A stretch of DNA of 7,945 bases from Tetragenococcus sp041859945 (GTDB taxonomy: Bacteria > Bacillota > Bacilli > Lactobacillales > Enterococcaceae). The notes under the pieces are model-generated. The model had not been told where the DNA came from. It searched no databases and worked only from the letters and a program-made list of their open reading frames with translations. The stretch lies in the NCBI GenBank assembly GCA_041859945.1, contig JBFLGC010000079.1:1-7945 (forward strand), read 5' to 3'. This document shows positions 6,671 through 7,945 of this stretch, piece by piece (position 1 is the stretch's first letter; each line of letters starts with the position of its first letter). Made by a program: the position numbers and the translations under genes.

Positions 6671-7224
6671 TGGTTATCTTAGCTTCACAGTCACCAAGAA
6701 GACAAGAACTTTTACACAAACTGATTCCTGATTTTCAAATCATGCCCGCTTCTATCGATGAAACGATCGGTAAAACAGGTGATTCTAAGACCTATGTTAT
6801 GCAAACGGCTCAAAATAAGGCGGCTGACATCGCTAAAGATCATCCCAATGAGCTTGTGATCGGTTGTGATACGATCGTTAGTTATCAGGGAAAAGTTTTT
6901 GGCAAACCGGCAACGCGAGCGGATGCTTTGAAAATGTTGACACTTTTTAGTGGCCATACTCATACCGTTTTTACTGCCGTTGTTATACGGAAAGGAGAGC
7001 AAATCTGTTCACGATTAGTTCCCTGTAAAGTGACCTTCTATCCACTGACGGTCGCAGAAATCGAGAATTACCTAGATAAAAATGAGTACCAAGGCAAAGC
7101 CGGAGCCTATGCGATCCAAGGAGCCGCGGCGATTTTTGTAAAAGAAGTAGTTGGTGATTACTATAGCATCGTAGGTTTTCCAGTGGGTGTCGTCAATCAA
7201 ATGCTGAAAGAATTCAAAAGCTAG
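6670..7224 (+). CDS. maf: Maf-family nucleoside triphosphate pyrophosphatase
   Basis: A 184-residue Maf/HAM1-like protein, the normal length. It hydrolyses nucleoside triphosphates to monophosphate and pyrophosphate in the cytosol. Visible signature: SQSPRR (6-11), E31 in SIDETIG, K50 in QNKAAD, GCDTIV (65-70, with D67 as likely general base and T68), GKPATRADA (78-86, K79) and YAIQGAAAIF (147-156, Q150). T68 and Q150 fit the YhdE-type subfamily, which acts on dTTP, UTP and modified pyrimidine nucleotides; B. subtilis Maf has also been tied to septum control. The start is GTG, overlapping the mutL stop by one base. It is the last gene of the operon; its stop (TAG, 7222-7224) lies inside the terminator stem. 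A nucleotide-pool cleaner beside mutS-mutL suits a replication-fidelity theme (inference). Confidence 0.95.
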   Translation: MVILASQSPRRQELLHKLIPDFQIMPASIDETIGKTGDSKTYVMQTAQNKAADIAKDHPNELVIGCDTIVSYQGKVFGKPATRADALKMLTLFSGHTHTVFTAVVIRKGEQICSRLVPCKVTFYPLTVAEIENYLDKNEYQGKAGAYAIQGAAAIFVKEVVGDYYSIVGFPVGVVNQMLKEFKS

Positions 7225-7248
7225 AGCTAAAGAGTGCTCTAGCTTTTT
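7216..7248 (+). terminator. Intrinsic terminator of the operon, overlapping the maf stop
   Basis: The perfect stem AGCTAGAGC (7219-7227) / GCTCTAGCT (7236-7244) has an 8-nt loop and is extended by three A-T pairs to AAAAGCTAGAGC / GCTCTAGCTTTT. A T-run follows (7244-7248). The A-run on the 5' side gives the reverse transcript a U-run, so it could also stop transcription coming from the right. The maf stop codon is within the 5' arm. Confidence 0.92.
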
Positions 7249-7279
7249 ATTGTAGTAAAAACAGCGAACGAAGAGTGTG

Positions 7280-7329
7280 CGAGCGTGAAAGGCACCAGAA
7301 ACCGGAAAGCGAGTGCCTATCATGACTCG
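7280..7329. repeat. Long imperfect hairpin, possible interspersed extragenic repeat
   Basis: Arm 7280-7295 (CGAGCGTGAAAGGCAC) pairs with 7313-7329. There are 15 base pairs, including one G-T, with a single A-A mismatch (7289/7319) and one bulged A (7325). The 17-nt loop starts CAGAAACCGG. No T-tract follows directly, so it is not a plain terminator; it lies about 30 nt beyond one. The loop segment CCAGAAAC also occurs near 79-86 by the left repeat array, hinting at a common repeat family. A processed RNA or a palindromic extragenic repeat are both possible. Confidence 0.6.
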
Positions 7330-7399
7330 TGAAATATGTCGAAAATAAGAAAATAATGTGCGACGCTTAGCTTTTTTAATTAGTTTATAGGTGAAGAAA

Positions 7400-7492
7400 A
7401 TGACTATAGAAAGAAGCAACCATGAGCAGTTACTTAAGAAGGAATCATTGTACAGTACAAGTAGTTGGCCATATCCTCACTTTAGACAGTAA
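7400..7492 (+). CDS. Possible 30-residue small protein of unknown function
   Basis: An ATG at 7400 opens a 30-codon frame ending in TAA at 7490-7492, preceded at a 6-nt distance by AGGTG (7389-7393), a fair ribosome binding site. The product is hydrophilic, with no membrane segment and no motif I recognise; its C-terminal half contains SSWPYPHF. It overlaps another open frame (7422-7592) over most of its length. At this size chance is a good explanation, and it may be the out-of-frame part of a decayed gene. Confidence 0.15.
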   Translation: MTIERSNHEQLLKKESLYSTSSWPYPHFRQ

Positions 7493-7592
7493 TAGAGGTG
7501 TTCATCCCTACCACATTATGATGCAAGTGGTTCTATATCCATATCTGCCTCGATTGACTTATGAAAGACCTGGAAAAGATCTCGTAGTGTAG
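7422..7592 (+). pseudogene. Possible remnant of an IS transposase N-terminal region
   Basis: A frame of 56 codons from ATG at 7422 to TAG at 7590-7592, with no good ribosome binding site. Its second half includes HPYHIMMQVVLYPYL, followed by TYERPGKDL. This loosely resembles the segment of IS1182-type transposases with HP, MM, V(L/V)LYAY and a following aromatic-x-x-R pattern. The catalytic domain is absent and no terminal inverted repeats are seen. The similarity is from memory and weak, so this is only a candidate fragment; an unrelated chance frame is the alternative. Confidence 0.25.
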
Positions 7593-7626
7593 TGACTAGG
7601 ATATTTAAAAAAATGAAATTTAATTG

Positions 7627-7655
7627 TTGACAAGTATTTATTTAGGTGGTAAATT
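7627..7655 (+). promoter_or_regulatory. Upstream rRNA-region promoter P1
   Basis: TTGACA (7627-7632), 17-nt spacer, TAAATT (7650-7655). The -10 matches four of six consensus bases and is preceded by TGG, giving an extended -10 (TGnTAAATT). Initiation would fall near 7661-7663, so the transcript would carry a leader of over 230 nt before joining those of the downstream promoters. No gene starts before the rRNA leader, so it probably feeds the same operon. Confidence 0.55.
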
Positions 7656-7772
7656 AATTAACGTTGGTTTTGAGAGTTTACTATTTTTTTATTATTGAAA
7701 AAAAGAAGTAAGTTCGAAAAAACATGACTATTTTAGCAAAAAAACTTTTTATAAAAACTTCTGAAAAAGTTG

Positions 7773-7801
7773 TTGACAGATAAGAGTACATTTGTTATGA
7801 T
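7773..7801 (+). promoter_or_regulatory. rRNA operon promoter P2
   Basis: Consensus TTGACA (7773-7778), an ideal 17-nt spacer and TATGAT (7796-7801). The base seven positions after the -10 is G (7808), the likely +1; in Firmicutes, rRNA promoters that start with G respond to GTP levels and so to the stringent response. The DNA upstream (7735-7770) is A/T-tract rich like an UP element and carries the inverted repeat AACTTTTT (7743-7750) / AAAAAGTT (7764-7771). Confidence 0.88.
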
Positions 7802-7858
7802 ATTCAAGTCGCTGATCGAGCACTGAAAAAAAGTTCAAAAAACTTTTAAAACTTTTTC

Positions 7859-7887
7859 TTGACAAACGAAAGTGCGTCTGGTAAGAT
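7859..7887 (+). promoter_or_regulatory. rRNA operon promoter P3, proximal
   Basis: TTGACA (7859-7864), 17-nt spacer and TAAGAT (7882-7887). The likely +1 is G at 7894, again seven positions after the -10. Upstream, 7825-7858 is nearly all A and T with phased tracts and the inverted repeats AAAAGTT (7829-7835) / AACTTTT (7841-7847), resembling an UP element. The layout copies that of P2 86 bp upstream. Confidence 0.9.
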
Positions 7888-7893
7888 ATAAAA

Positions 7894-7945
7894 GTTGCTA
7901 CGGCGACAAAGTAGACCTTTGAAAACTGAACAAAGCAAGCAAAAC
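7894..7945 (+). ncRNA. Start of rRNA operon leader (16S gene lies beyond the right edge)
   Basis: From the expected P3 start the RNA begins with a hairpin GUUGC (7894-7898) / GCGAC (7903-7907) closed by UACG, a C(UACG)G tetraloop. The segment from 7912 contains CCTTTGAAAACTGAACAAAG, characteristic of Firmicutes rrn leaders and including a boxA-like antitermination element used by the Nus factors. A stem-loop before boxA matches the usual rRNA antiterminator order. The similar segment before 23S genes in 16S-23S spacers is the alternative, but the promoters immediately upstream favour an operon start. The mature 16S start is not in the window. Confidence 0.85.

Larger units (their letters stand above)
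7249..7620. other. Intergenic region without a convincing intact gene
   Basis: This stretch separates the operon terminator from the rRNA promoters. It contains a long imperfect hairpin (7280-7329), an A-rich stretch (7340-7356), a T-run after GACGCTTAGC (7371-7376), and two overlapping short forward reading frames (7400-7492 and 7422-7592). Base composition of 7400-7600 is more balanced than the very A/T-rich promoter DNA to its right, which suits decayed coding sequence. Confidence 0.6.

Noticed and set aside
7072..7419. Reverse-strand open frame of 115 codons across the maf end and the hairpin
   Set aside because: It runs through a strong terminator and antisense to maf, with no family similarity.
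7554..7582. TTGACT at 7554-7559 as a further promoter
   Set aside because: No acceptable -10 occurs at 16-18 nt (AGATCT at 17 nt).
7818..7858. A/T inverted repeats between P2 and P3 as a terminator
   Set aside because: They consist of weak A-T pairs with no GC stem, and sit where UP-element DNA is expected; termination there would defeat P2.

Overview
The window carries one chromosomal housekeeping operon of a low-to-mid GC Firmicute, followed by the promoter region of a ribosomal RNA operon whose 16S gene lies just past the right edge. The protein sequences, the absence of a cotE gene between ricA and mutS, the strong AGGAGG-type ribosome binding sites and the rRNA leader motif CTTTGAAAACTGAACAAA point to Lactobacillales. 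Enterococcus or a close relative is my best guess; this is inference, with no marker gene for species inside the window.

Region by region: 1-344 is non-coding. It holds a 12-bp perfect palindrome, a short hairpin, a tandem array with an exact 42-bp period, and a promoter with a perfect TATAAT. From 345 to 7224 six genes run head to tail on the + strand: ymdB (metallophosphodiesterase), ricA/ymcA (YlbF/YmcA family), mutS, a YbaK/PrdX-type aminoacyl-tRNA deacylase, mutL and maf. Spacings are tight: 19 nt, 17-nt overlap, 4-nt ATGA overlap, 49 nt and 1-nt TAGTG overlap. A strong intrinsic terminator at 7216-7248 overlaps the maf stop codon. From 7250 to 7620 there is no convincing intact gene: a long imperfect hairpin (7280-7329) and a possible decayed transposase fragment. 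From 7620 to 7945 lie three sigma-A promoters, A/T-rich upstream tracts and the start of the rRNA leader, with a UACG-tetraloop hairpin and a boxA-like segment.

Functionally, MutS and MutL are the core of MutH-independent mismatch repair. MutL keeps the C-terminal endonuclease motifs, and both proteins show recognisable sliding-clamp binding motifs. The deacylase clears mischarged tRNA and Maf hydrolyses non-canonical or excess pyrimidine nucleotides, so the mutS-to-maf segment reads as a fidelity cluster (inference). YmdB and RicA link the operon to RNA turnover and cyclic nucleotide metabolism. I see no clearly new biological system here. The items most worth a second look are the 42-bp repeat array, the 7280-7329 hairpin, the deacylase placed between mutS and mutL with different GATC density, and the architecture of the rRNA promoters.
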